A stretch of DNA of 64,000 nucleotides, taken from NCBI GenBank assembly GCA_001403775.1, contig CYUG01000011.1, positions 1 to 64,000 of the forward strand, read 5' to 3'. The DNA comes from Dermabacter indicis. GTDB lineage: Bacteria; Actinomycetota; Actinomycetes; Actinomycetales; Dermabacteraceae. Made by a program: the position numbers and the translations under genes. Numbering within the stretch: the first letter of the stretch is position 1; the number at the start of each line of letters is the position of its first letter. The notes beneath the pieces were generated by a model, which worked only from the letters and a program-made list of their open reading frames with translations, did not search any database and was not told the origin of the DNA. This document shows, in pieces, positions 18,130-26,216 of the stretch.

Positions 18130-20640
18130 TCATCCTTCCTCGTCTTCGGCCTCGTCGCGCACGAGGAGGGCGACCGGCCAGTCCGCGAGAAGTGCGCCGA
18201 GCTCGAGCGTTCCACCCGCGATTTTCTCGCCCGTAAGAGTGTTCGTGTAGTGGTCCTCGTCGAGCACGATCTTGGCACCATGCCAGCCCTTGCCGCGCGA
18301 TTCGAGAACGTGCGGGAGCCGTGCCGCCACCGCCACCACCTCGGCGTGCGCATCCCCGTGGCCGCGCGCAAAAGCAACGGCGTGGGATGTGGTCGTGGGC
18401 AGTGGAGTGTAGGTAGCGTCGGGGCCGACGAAGGCCTCTCGGTGGCTGCGGCGCACTTTGAGTGCGCGATGCACCAGAAGGAGTTTTTCATCGGCGATGC
18501 CTTCGGGAGTCTCCCCGGCGAGAAGTGTGTCGAGCCTGTTCGCATGAGCGTCGTGGTCCACCGGGCGCCGATTATCGGGGTCGACGAGGCTCAGGTCGAG
18601 CGTCTCATTACCCTGATAGACATCGGGGACGCCGGGAATCGTGAGCTGGAGGAGTTTCTGGCCAAGGATCGCCGTGCGCTGAGATTCAAACGTGAGTGTC
18701 GTCCACTCGCGAAGGATGCCGCTGACCTCTTCGCTTTCGAGAGCCCACAGCGCGAAGTCGAGCACCTCGCGCTCGTATTCCTCATTTCCATCGACCCACG
18801 CGGTGTGCACCTTCGCTTCGCGCATCGCCTTCTCGAGGTATCCCGTGAGACGCTCCTTCGTGAGCGGCGCGAGCCTCGAGCCGGGAAGTTCACCCATCGC
18901 CGCGAGAGTTTGCCACACGAAAAGCTCGAACTGAGGGTCGACGAGCGGTCCGCGGTGATCCGCGCTCGCGGTATGCAAGCGCGCAACGTGCTCGGCCCAT
19001 TCCGACGGATATTCGGTGAGCGCCGCCAGCCGTGCCCGGACGTCCTCGCTGCGCTTCGTATCGTGCGTCGAAAGGGTCGTCATCGACGCGGGGAACGATT
19101 CGAGCATCTGCTCGCAAAAGTTGTGAAGCGCCTCGGGGTCCACGCCGATGCGCCTAGGGTCCGACCCCACTTCGTTGACCGCGAGAAAGCGGTGGTAGCG
19201 GTAAAAAGCCGTATCCTCAAGAGACTTCGCGTGCACCGGCCCGCATGTTTGCGCGAACCGCGTGACGAACTCGCAGCGCAAGGGGTCGAGAGAGCCGTCG
19301 GACGCGAACTGGCCTTGCCCGCCCGCGAGTGCGGTGACGATCTCGAGCGCCGCGAGGTCGTCCTCATCGTCACCGATCTGGAGGGCCGCGCGATCGGCGG
19401 CATCGGCGAGCACGTCCCGTTCGGTGGCAGGAGCCTTCTCGCCTGGAACGATGTAGGCGCGGTAGCGATCCATCGCCAAAAGGAGTTCAATGATGGCCTT
19501 TTCAAGCCGGCGTGTGGTGGTATCCCGCAGCATGATGTCCGCATCGCAGATCCGATGCGCGAGGTGGACCAGGCGCGCGATCTCGGCCCACAGCGAGCCA
19601 TGGATAATCTCCTTCGCACTCTCGCGCGTGATCTGCTCGAACGAGCGTGTATCAGAGGTGAAGGTTTGCCACAGGTGCGTGAGTTCCGTGGCCCCAACGG
19701 GGTCGTGGAAGACGCCTTGGATGCGCCAGAGCGCGTCGTAGCCCGTCGTGCCGGCGACCGGAAAATCTTCCGGAAGTGTCTCGTCGCCCTCGAGAATCTT
19801 CTCGATAACGGTCCAAGCGCCACCTGTTGCGCCCGCGAGGCGACGGAGGTAACCGCGGGGATCCGCGAGGCCATCGGGGTGATCGATCCGGTAGCCGTCG
19901 ATGACTCCCTCGGATTGGAGCCGCATGAGTGTCTCGTGAGTCTTGTCGAAGACCGCGAGATCCTCGACCCGGACGGCGGCGAGCGTTTCGACGTCGAAGA
20001 ATCGACGATAGTTCAGCTCGTCGTTCGCGACGCGCCAATAGGCGAGGCGATAGTGCTGGGCCTCGAGCAATTCCACGAGTGGTAGCTCTTCGGTGCCCGT
20101 CGCAAGTGGGAACACGTGATCGTAGTAGCGAAGAACGCTTTCGATCCTTACTGAGCCGTCGGGCTGCGGTACTTCCGCTTCGCCACGTTCGAGTTTGCCC
20201 TCGAGGATTGTTTTTCCGATGGGGCGTCCGAGAACGGGGAGCAGAATCCCGTGTTGTGCATTCGGGTCGATATCAAACCACGAGGTATAGGGGCTTTCGT
20301 GCCCATCCCGGAGAACAGCCCACAGCGCGGGGTTGTGCCAGATGGGGGTGGGGATCGTCATGTGGTTCGGCACCACGTCAACGATGAGCCCCATGCCGCG
20401 CTCGTGCAGAGCGCCCGCGAAGGTGCGCAGCGCCTCCTCACCGCCGTTATCGGCGCTCACGCGCGAGTGATCCACGACGTCGTAGCCGTGCATCGAGCCG
20501 GGTGCCGCCTGGAGAATCGGTGAGACGAAGGCGTGAGTCACTCCGAGCCGCTCGAGATATGGCACGAGCTTTTCCGCGTCGTGGAAGGTGAACTCGGGCG
20601 TGATTTGCAGCCGGTAGGTGCTGATAGGTGCGTCGGTCAT
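18130..20640 (-). CDS. treY: Malto-oligosyltrehalose synthase
   Basis: 836 residues. Isomerises the reducing-end alpha-1,4 link of a glucan to an alpha,alpha-1,1 link. The GH13 catalytic Asp is in GYRIDHPDGLADP, and STYRLQI at the N-terminus and STHDTKRSEDVRARL are typical of TreY. The ATG at 20640 follows a GAAAGGAG site. In-frame codons upstream run back into glgX and lack one. It is the middle gene of glgX-treY-treZ. Confidence 0.96.
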   Translation of the reverse strand: MTDAPISTYRLQITPEFTFHDAEKLVPYLERLGVTHAFVSPILQAAPGSMHGYDVVDHSRVSADNGGEEALRTFAGALHERGMGLIVDVVPNHMTIPTPIWHNPALWAVLRDGHESPYTSWFDIDPNAQHGILLPVLGRPIGKTILEGKLERGEAEVPQPDGSVRIESVLRYYDHVFPLATGTEELPLVELLEAQHYRLAYWRVANDELNYRRFFDVETLAAVRVEDLAVFDKTHETLMRLQSEGVIDGYRIDHPDGLADPRGYLRRLAGATGGAWTVIEKILEGDETLPEDFPVAGTTGYDALWRIQGVFHDPVGATELTHLWQTFTSDTRSFEQITRESAKEIIHGSLWAEIARLVHLAHRICDADIMLRDTTTRRLEKAIIELLLAMDRYRAYIVPGEKAPATERDVLADAADRAALQIGDDEDDLAALEIVTALAGGQGQFASDGSLDPLRCEFVTRFAQTCGPVHAKSLEDTAFYRYHRFLAVNEVGSDPRRIGVDPEALHNFCEQMLESFPASMTTLSTHDTKRSEDVRARLAALTEYPSEWAEHVARLHTASADHRGPLVDPQFELFVWQTLAAMGELPGSRLAPLTKERLTGYLEKAMREAKVHTAWVDGNEEYEREVLDFALWALESEEVSGILREWTTLTFESQRTAILGQKLLQLTIPGVPDVYQGNETLDLSLVDPDNRRPVDHDAHANRLDTLLAGETPEGIADEKLLLVHRALKVRRSHREAFVGPDATYTPLPTTTSHAVAFARGHGDAHAEVVAVAARLPHVLESRGKGWHGAKIVLDEDHYTNTLTGEKIAGGTLELGALLADWPVALLVRDEAEDEEG

Positions 20641-20671
20641 GGGCGCTCCTTTCGCTCGAATGCGGAATGGC

Positions 20672-22903
20672 TCAGTATTTCTCCCAGTCGGCCTCACGGT
20701 TGTGTTCGCTCGGCCGTGCCGGAGTGAGCACCGACGTGTGCGGCGTGAGGGGAGTGGAAAGTGACGTCGAGTCGTCGTTTTCACCCGGGGGAGTGAGGGG
20801 GCCGCGACCGAGAACGAGTGTCGTGAACGCCGGGCGCGTGAGCACTTCACCGGCTTTGACGGTGTCGCCTGGGTTCAAGGTCGCGGACGTCGAGGCCGTG
20901 ACGCCCCACTCTGGGCCGTACTCCTCACTCGGGACGGTGAACTCCACATCGGTTTCGGAGGCGTTGAACATGAGAAGCGCCGAGTCGTCAACAATGTGTT
21001 CGCCGCGCTTGTTCGGCTCGGGGATTGCGTTCCCGTTGAAGAACACGGTGAGGCACTTCGCGACCGGGTCGTTCCACTCCTCATCGCTTATGGGGGTGCC
21101 GTCAACGCCAAGCCACGCGACGTCCGGAAGGCTCGACTCCGCGCCGTCTCGGACCTCGCCGATCAGGAATCGACGTCGACGGAAGATCGGGTGAGAGCGG
21201 CGCAGCTCGATGAGCATGCGCGTGAAGTTCAGCATCTCCTGCTGGCGTGGGCTGATTTCCCAATCCATCCAGGAGATTTCGTTGTCCTGGCAGTACACGT
21301 TGTTGTTGCCGTGCTGCGTGCGGCCGAGTTCATCACCGTGGAGGATCATGGGTACGCCTTGGCTGAGCAGCAGCGTGGCCATCATGTTCTTCGTGCGCTG
21401 AAGTCGAAGGTCGAGGATCGCCTCGTCATCTGTCGGCCCCTCCGCGCCCGAGTTCCACGAACGGTTATTCGATTCGCCGTCTTTCCCGTCCTCGCCGTTG
21501 TCGTCGTTATGTCGCTCGTTGTAGCTCACGAGATCACGCATTGTGAAGCCATCGTGCGCGGTAAGGAAGTTGACCGAGGCGATCGGGGTGCGCCCCGTGT
21601 GCTGGTACAGGTCACTCGAGCCCGCAAAGCGATTCGCGAACTTCGCGAGCATTCCCGGCTCGCCGCGATGAAAATCGCGCATGGCATCGCGATACTTGCC
21701 GTTCCATTCGGACCACAGGGGAGGGAACCCACCGACCTGATATCCGCCTTCGCCGAGATCCCACGGCTCCGCGATGAGCTTGACCTGCGAAATGATCGGA
21801 TCCTGCTGGATGATGTCGAAGAAGCTCGAGAGTCGATCCACTTCGTGCAGTTCGCGCGCGAGAGTGGAAGCAAGGTCGAACCGGAAGCCGTCGACGTGCA
21901 TTTCGGTAATCCAGTATCGAAGCGAGTCCATGATGAGCTGCAGCACATGTGGCGTGCGCATGCGCAGGCTATTGCCCGTTCCGGTCGTGTCGTAATAGTG
22001 CGTCGGGTCCTCATCCACGAGGCGGTAGTAGTTCGCGTTGTCGATCCCGCGGAAACACAGGGTGGGGCCGAGGTGATTACCTTCGGCTGTGTGGTTGTAG
22101 ACGACGTCGAGAATGACCTCGATGCCCGCCGCGTGCAGGTTCTTCACCATTTGCTTGAACTCTTGAACCTGCTGGCCCGCGTCACCCGCATACGCGTACT
22201 CGTTGTGCGGCGCGAAGAAGCCGATGGTGTTGTATCCCCAGTAGTTGCGAAGCCCGCGGTCCTGGAGGTGACCGTCCTGAACAAACTGGTGAAGGGGCAA
22301 GAACTCGACCGCCGTCACGCCGAGCGACTTGAGGTAGCCGATCGCAACGGGGTGGCCCATTGCCACGTATGTTCCGCGGATGCTTTCGGGAATGTCCGGA
22401 TGCGTGGCCGTGAAGCCCTTGAGGTGGGCCTCGTAAATGATGGAGTCGTGGTACTCGTGTGCCGGCGGATGGTCGTTGCCCCAGTCGAAATAGGGGGACA
22501 CCACGACCGAGTGCATCGTGTGGTCTTTTGAGTCGAGGTTGCTGAGCTGGTCCGGGTTCTCGAGGTCATAGCTGAGCAGGCTCGCGTCCGTATCGGGCAT
22601 CCCCGCGATCGCACGCGCGTACGGGTCAAGCAGCAGCTTCGAGGGGTCGCATCGATGCCCTGCCGCCGGGTCGTAGGGGCCGTGCACCCGGAAGCCGTAG
22701 CGTTGCCCCGGCTGAACAGCGGGGAGGTACACGTGCCACACGAATGCGTCGACTTCGGTCATTTCAACACGGCGTTCCGCGAGATCTTCGCCAATCAGGC
22801 ACAACTCGACTTTCTCGGCAACCTCCGAATAAAGAGCGAAATTGGTGCCGCTGCCGTCGAAAGTCGCGCCGAGCGGATAGGGGGAGCCTGGCCAAATCTG
22901 CAC
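20672..22903 (-). CDS. glgX: Glycogen debranching enzyme (TreX/GlgX type)
   Basis: 743 residues. Removes alpha-1,6 branches to feed TreY. A CBM48-like domain precedes the GH13 barrel with FRFDLASTL (nucleophile), LIAEPWDLG (acid) and LTAHDGFT. The GTG at 22903 gives the family-standard beginning QIWPGSPYPLGATFDG and has AAGGAA upstream. An ATG at 22966 would add 21 residues and is the alternative. It heads the trehalose operon. Bases 22967-23023 contain no gene. Confidence 0.95.
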   Translation of the reverse strand: MQIWPGSPYPLGATFDGSGTNFALYSEVAEKVELCLIGEDLAERRVEMTEVDAFVWHVYLPAVQPGQRYGFRVHGPYDPAAGHRCDPSKLLLDPYARAIAGMPDTDASLLSYDLENPDQLSNLDSKDHTMHSVVVSPYFDWGNDHPPAHEYHDSIIYEAHLKGFTATHPDIPESIRGTYVAMGHPVAIGYLKSLGVTAVEFLPLHQFVQDGHLQDRGLRNYWGYNTIGFFAPHNEYAYAGDAGQQVQEFKQMVKNLHAAGIEVILDVVYNHTAEGNHLGPTLCFRGIDNANYYRLVDEDPTHYYDTTGTGNSLRMRTPHVLQLIMDSLRYWITEMHVDGFRFDLASTLARELHEVDRLSSFFDIIQQDPIISQVKLIAEPWDLGEGGYQVGGFPPLWSEWNGKYRDAMRDFHRGEPGMLAKFANRFAGSSDLYQHTGRTPIASVNFLTAHDGFTMRDLVSYNERHNDDNGEDGKDGESNNRSWNSGAEGPTDDEAILDLRLQRTKNMMATLLLSQGVPMILHGDELGRTQHGNNNVYCQDNEISWMDWEISPRQQEMLNFTRMLIELRRSHPIFRRRRFLIGEVRDGAESSLPDVAWLGVDGTPISDEEWNDPVAKCLTVFFNGNAIPEPNKRGEHIVDDSALLMFNASETDVEFTVPSEEYGPEWGVTASTSATLNPGDTVKAGEVLTRPAFTTLVLGRGPLTPPGENDDSTSLSTPLTPHTSVLTPARPSEHNREADWEKY

Positions 22904-23023
22904 TGTCGAAAGATTCCTTGCGCTGAGGCAGCGAGTGGCTGCACGTGAACAGGTCTGCGCAGACATTGTGCCCCGCTGCCCTGGCAGAAAACCGAAGTGT
23001 GACGGCAGGACAACGGTATGAAA

Positions 23024-23053
23024 GAAGGCCCCGTGCGTGTGCACGAGGCCTTC
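23024..23053 (-). terminator. Terminator of the minus-strand tRNA pair
   Basis: Read on the minus strand, GAAGGCC and its complement GGCCTTC enclose an inner CGTGC/GCACG stem and an ACAC loop, followed by TTTC. It lies directly after tRNA-Gly and separates the tRNA unit from glgX. Confidence 0.75.
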
Positions 23054-23060
23054 TCGTTGG

Positions 23061-23133
23061 AGCGGATGACGGGACTCGAACCCGCGACCCTCACCTTGGC
23101 AAGGTGATGCTCTACCAACTGAGCCACATCCGC
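23061..23133 (-). tRNA. tRNA-Gly (anticodon GCC)
   Basis: A 73-nt cloverleaf. The acceptor stem GCGGATG pairs with CATCCGC, the T-loop is GGTTCGAGTC, and the anticodon arm reads CACCTTGCCAAGGTG with anticodon GCC. No CCA is encoded. It is base-for-base identical to the tRNA-Gly at 23526-23598 on the other strand. Confidence 0.97.
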
Positions 23134-23134
23134 G

Positions 23135-23206
23135 TGGGCGATACTGGGATCGAACCAGTGACCTCTTCCGTGTGAAGGAAGCGCGCTACCACTACGCCAA
23201 TCGCCC
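23135..23206 (-). tRNA. tRNA-Val (anticodon CAC)
   Basis: A 72-nt cloverleaf with acceptor GGGCGAT/ATCGCCC and the T-loop sequence GGTTCGATCC. The anticodon loop TTCACAC lies within the stem CTTCC/GGAAG, giving CAC (Val, GTG codons). It is first in the minus-strand pair, one base before tRNA-Gly. Confidence 0.96.
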
Positions 23207-23462
23207 GCATGAGAGAGGGGAACTTTTCCTTTTCGCTCCCAGCGACTAGACAACACTACACCACGCAAGCGCGCCCCCAAACTTCAGAGGGGTCCGCACA
23301 CGACTTTTGTGGTGAGGCTCGCAAGTGCCCGGTGCGCTCGCCGAAATGTTGTGTGCGTGCGAGGAGAGTGTGGAGTGCGTGTCTTGCGGCGGATGTTCCT
23401 ACCCCGAAAGGTAGCGTTGATGCAGGCGAGAGGTGATCTGGATCAAAAGTGCGCCGTTCGCT
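23207..23462. other. Divergent tRNA intergenic region, no gene
   Basis: About 320 bases separate the two tRNA clusters (23207-23525). No convincing coding sequence is seen; short open frames here lack ribosome sites and family signals. On the minus side a TAGTGT or TAGTCG hexamer around 23246-23257 may be the -10 of the tRNA-Val unit. The plus-side promoter is listed separately. Confidence 0.5.
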
Positions 23463-23491
23463 TTGCACCGGGCGCGTTCCTGACGTAATGT
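23463..23491 (+). promoter_or_regulatory. Sigma-70-type promoter of tRNA Gly-Cys-Val
   Basis: TTGCAC at 23463-23468 and TAATGT at 23486-23491 are separated by 17 bases, close to the vegetative consensus. Transcription would start about 23498, some 28 bases before tRNA-Gly. Confidence 0.75.
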
Positions 23492-23525
23492 ATCTACTCG
23501 TTGGTCCGAGCGATCGGCCAAAAAT

Positions 23526-23598
23526 GCGGATGTGGCTCAGTTGGTAGAGCATCACCTTGCCAAGGTGAGGGTCGCGGGTTCGAGTCCCGTCATCCGCT
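23526..23598 (+). tRNA. tRNA-Gly (anticodon GCC)
   Basis: Identical over 73 bases to the minus-strand tRNA-Gly at 23061-23133, with anticodon GCC. It is first in a three-tRNA plus-strand unit. Confidence 0.97.
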
Positions 23599-23620
23599 CT
23601 GGAATCTCAGGTTTCCACGT

Positions 23621-23691
23621 GGTGGGTTGGCCGAGAGGCGAGGCAGCGGCCTGCAAAGCCGTATACACGGGTTCGAATCCCGTACCCACCT
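23621..23691 (+). tRNA. tRNA-Cys (anticodon GCA)
   Basis: A 71-nt cloverleaf with acceptor GGTGGGT/ACCCACC. The anticodon arm CGGCCTGCAAAGCCG gives GCA, and the T-loop is GGTTCGAATC. No CCA is encoded. Confidence 0.96.
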
Positions 23692-23738
23692 CTCGTGTGG
23701 CTCACGACCACGCATAAAAAGACCGCACGGTCTCATAA

Positions 23739-23812
23739 GGGCGATTGGCGCAGTTGGTTAGCGCGTTTCCTTGACACGGAAGAGGTCGCTGGTTCGAGTC
23801 CAGTATCGCCCA
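23739..23812 (+). tRNA. tRNA-Val (anticodon GAC)
   Basis: A 74-nt cloverleaf with acceptor GGGCGAT/ATCGCCC. The anticodon loop TTGACAC gives GAC (Val, GTC codons) and the T-loop is GGTTCGAGTC. Last tRNA of the unit. The CAC isoacceptor is on the opposite strand. Confidence 0.96.
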
Positions 23813-23817
23813 CTGAT

Positions 23818-23844
23818 GAAGGCGCCCCGAGGGGTGCCTTTTTG
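23818..23844 (+). terminator. Intrinsic terminator after tRNA-Val
   Basis: AAGGCGCCCC and GGGGTGCCTT pair across a GA loop and are followed by TTTTT. It is a classic rho-independent terminator for the plus-strand tRNA unit. Confidence 0.88.
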
Positions 23845-23898
23845 CTGTCGCGTTCTTGCTTTCACCCCGAGTTCTCTTTCGCGTGAGAGGGTGGGGCC

Positions 23899-24753
23899 AT
23901 GAGCGAAAAACACGCACTCTTTCTCGACTTCGATGGCACCCTCGCCGACCACGGCATCGTCCCCAAAGCCCACGTCGAGGCCTTGAAGCGGGTGCGAAAG
24001 GCCGGCCACCTCGCCTTCCTGTGCACAGGCCGTCCCCATTCCCTCATTCCGCATGACGTCGAGGCAGCACTCGATGGCGTGATCGGCTCCGCGGGCGCCT
24101 ATGTGAAAATCGGCGACACGATTCTTGAGGATTCGCGATTCCCTGACGAGCTCGCCGAGCGCACACTGCGCGTTCTTGAGGAAGCGGGCACCTTTCCCTT
24201 CGTACTCGAGTCTCCCGAGGCGACCGTCGGAAAGAGCAATGCCGAACGGTATATTCGTGAGCGCCTCACGCGTTCCTTCCAAAAATCAGGGAAGCTGCCC
24301 GTAAAACAAGAGGGGACTCTCGGCGGGGGAGCGTCGGAGCTGCTCGATGCCTTCGTTCTGCGCGAAGACCTCGCAGGCACCTCCTTCGCCAAGGTCGTCG
24401 CGTGGCAAATCCCCGTGAGCGTCACCGAGCTTGCTCAGAAGATCGGCCCTGAAGTGCGCGACATGCCGTACTCGATCGGTGACGATAAAGAAACCTCCGG
24501 CGAACTCCAGCTCGCGGCGATCGACAAGATTGACGGCGTGAAGCGCGTGCTTGAGCACGTAGGTATCCCGCTCGAACGGGCCGTGGGATTTGGTGATGGG
24601 ATGAACGATGTCGGGATGCTCAGAGGTGTGGGCCTGCCCGTGCCGGTTGAAGGGTCCGTCGCCTCCCGCGCGATTACCGATCCCGCATTTGTCATGAAAG
24701 GCCCGCGTAAGGGCGGCATCGCCGATGCCATCGAAGAACTGGGGCTCGTGTAG
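23899..24753 (+). CDS. Cof-type HAD-IIB phosphatase
   Basis: 284 residues. The N-terminal DFDGTLADHG is motif I, CTGRPHSL near residue 41 is motif II, and GFGDGMNDVGML near 232 is motif IV with the GDxxND pattern of the IIB (Cof) subfamily. It is likely a soluble sugar- or cofactor-phosphate phosphatase; substrate unknown. It has its own G-rich ribosome site and is followed by the convergent WYL regulator, with a CCCCTAGGGG palindrome between them. Confidence 0.92.
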   Translation: MSEKHALFLDFDGTLADHGIVPKAHVEALKRVRKAGHLAFLCTGRPHSLIPHDVEAALDGVIGSAGAYVKIGDTILEDSRFPDELAERTLRVLEEAGTFPFVLESPEATVGKSNAERYIRERLTRSFQKSGKLPVKQEGTLGGGASELLDAFVLREDLAGTSFAKVVAWQIPVSVTELAQKIGPEVRDMPYSIGDDKETSGELQLAAIDKIDGVKRVLEHVGIPLERAVGFGDGMNDVGMLRGVGLPVPVEGSVASRAITDPAFVMKGPRKGGIADAIEELGLV

Positions 24754-24766
24754 CCCCTAGGGGGAC

Positions 24767-25717
24767 TTAGCCCTCGGCATGAGTGGCAACGAGCTGTGCC
24801 GCGAGTTCATGGATGCGGTTGCGTGCTTCACGTGGATGGAGCACTTCGATGTGGTCGCCGAACTGCAAGAGTTGGCGCACAGACTCGATGTCGGGGTAGA
24901 AGATGGTCACTGTGCTCCAGCCATCGTGCCCCTTTGTCGCTGAAGTCAGCCGGGTCCCGAGAATGCGCGATGCAAGATCGAGACGGTTTGACCGTAGCCG
25001 AGCCCTTACGGTGACAGCGGCGCGACTGGTGAAGCTGTGAACGAGTTCTTTCCACACGAGGCTCAACGTGCAGCCCTCACGCAATTGTGCGGGGGAGTCG
25101 AGAACTTTTACCTCTAAGAGGCGCGCAGTATTAAACATCCGGGCTTTGCCTTCGACGTCTCCGACCAAGTACCAGTGTGCTTGCTTGCAGGCCAAGCCGT
25201 AGGGGTCGAGAGTGTAGGTTCTAGCCGAGTCTGCGCCGCTATGACGGTACTCGATGATGAGGCGCTTTTCGCTCCGTACCGCAGACAGCAACTCTGAAAG
25301 ATCAAATGTCTCTGGGGCGGTAAACCAGCGCGAATGGTCAATCACGATGACATCGTCGAGCAAAGGAGCTTTAGGCTCGAAGTGACGAGATCGTGCATGA
25401 AGCTTTTCGAGTGTGCTTTGTCCTAAGGCGCGCAGTCCAATCTGAGAAAGATGATCAGCGTCGGGCCCCATTGCTCGAAGTAATTCCCGCTCGTTCGGTT
25501 CTAACTTCGTGAGATCCAGCCGCAAGGACTGGTCTAATACGATCGCTCCATGACGGCCGCGCTCAGCATAGACGGGGAGACCAGCTGACGATAGGGCCTC
25601 GATGTCGCGCAGGATGGTGCGCGTGGACACCTCAAAACGTGAAGCGAGTTTCTTCGTTGTCAACCGGCCGTGGGTGTGAAGCGCGAGAGCGATCGAGAGG
25701 AGCCGTGATGCTTTCAT
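24767..25717 (-). CDS. WYL-domain transcriptional regulator (YafY-like)
   Basis: 316 residues. An N-terminal winged helix-turn-helix (about 1-60, with RFEVSTRTILRDIEAL as the recognition part) is followed by a WYL ligand-sensing domain (KQAHWYLVGDVEGKARMF near 190) and a C-terminal extension. It probably controls the divergent VOC gene and itself. The ATG at 25717 is preceded on its strand by TAAAAT and six bases, with no ribosome site, which suggests a leaderless mRNA. Codon use looks less GC-biased than in neighbours, which may mean later acquisition. Confidence 0.9.
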   Translation of the reverse strand: MKASRLLSIALALHTHGRLTTKKLASRFEVSTRTILRDIEALSSAGLPVYAERGRHGAIVLDQSLRLDLTKLEPNERELLRAMGPDADHLSQIGLRALGQSTLEKLHARSRHFEPKAPLLDDVIVIDHSRWFTAPETFDLSELLSAVRSEKRLIIEYRHSGADSARTYTLDPYGLACKQAHWYLVGDVEGKARMFNTARLLEVKVLDSPAQLREGCTLSLVWKELVHSFTSRAAVTVRARLRSNRLDLASRILGTRLTSATKGHDGWSTVTIFYPDIESVRQLLQFGDHIEVLHPREARNRIHELAAQLVATHAEG

Positions 25718-25723
25718 GCATGC

Positions 25724-25729
25724 ATTTTA
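25724..25729 (-). promoter_or_regulatory. Putative -10 element of the WYL regulator gene
   Basis: TAAAAT on the minus strand, six bases before the ATG at 25717. This predicts transcription starting at the start codon. Confidence 0.5.
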
Positions 25730-25735
25730 AAAAAC

Positions 25736-25771
25736 ATGACACAAGATGTCGTGTATCTCGTGCAGTGTCAT
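25736..25771. promoter_or_regulatory. Inverted repeat, possible WYL operator
   Basis: ATGACAC at 25736-25742 and GTGTCAT at 25765-25771 are perfect inverted 7-mers spaced by 22 bases, with further GTGT/ACAC halves between. They lie between the divergent regulator and VOC genes, where autoregulation is common in this family. Binding is inferred. Confidence 0.45.
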
Positions 25772-25803
25772 CCTTGCCAACGCGTTTTCTAGAAGGAGGC
25801 ACC

Positions 25804-26175
25804 ATGCCGGTACCCAATTTGTTCATCGTTTACGTAAGCGACCTTGCACGAGCTCAAGCGTTCTACAGTGATCTCTTCGAGATGGCGCCACGGTTCGCGA
25901 GCCCTAGGTTCGTGGAATTCGAAGTTGCGCCTGGGGTTGGATTGGCTCTGTGGACGGGGCACGCAGAAACGCTTGACTCTACTGAAGTTCACAGGGGAGA
26001 GATTTGCGTGAACGTTGACAATGCCCCGCAGAGTATCGACGACTATTTCCGCACATGGGAAGCGAAAGGGGTGACGATTGTCGAAAAGCCTCACGACGAT
26101 ATTTTTGGCCGGACCTTTGTCGCTCAGGATCCCGACGGCAATCTCCTGAGGGTCGCTCCCGTCGATCCCTCTTAA
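25804..26175 (+). CDS. VOC (glyoxalase/dioxygenase fold) family protein
   Basis: A 123-residue single-domain vicinal-oxygen-chelate protein. IVYVSDLARAQAFYSDLFEM is the typical first beta-alpha unit, and FVAQDPDGNLLRV the typical last strand. Members include glyoxalases, antibiotic-binding proteins and dioxygenases, and the ligand here is unknown. The ATG at 25804 has an AGAAGGAGG site, and upstream codons do not. Pairing with a divergent WYL regulator suggests induction by a small molecule. Confidence 0.88.
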   Translation: MPVPNLFIVYVSDLARAQAFYSDLFEMAPRFASPRFVEFEVAPGVGLALWTGHAETLDSTEVHRGEICVNVDNAPQSIDDYFRTWEAKGVTIVEKPHDDIFGRTFVAQDPDGNLLRVAPVDPS

Positions 26176-26216
26176 AAACAAACGGGGTTGCCGCCGCCTC
26201 TAGCTGCCCCTGTGCA

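Noticed and set aside
16278-18236. A 652-codon open frame on the plus strand opposite treZ
   Set aside because: It is the complement of a clear treZ with full catalytic motifs. High-GC genes often leave long open antisense frames. No ribosome site or family signal.
18250-20085. A 611-codon open frame opposite treY
   Set aside because: Antisense shadow of treY; composition is Arg/His/Val-rich without domain motifs.
20996-22531. A 511-codon open frame opposite glgX
   Set aside because: Antisense shadow of the GH13 coding sequence, with no recognisable motif.
23209-23436. Small open frames between the tRNA clusters
   Set aside because: No ribosome site, no conserved-looking sequence, and the region carries promoters.
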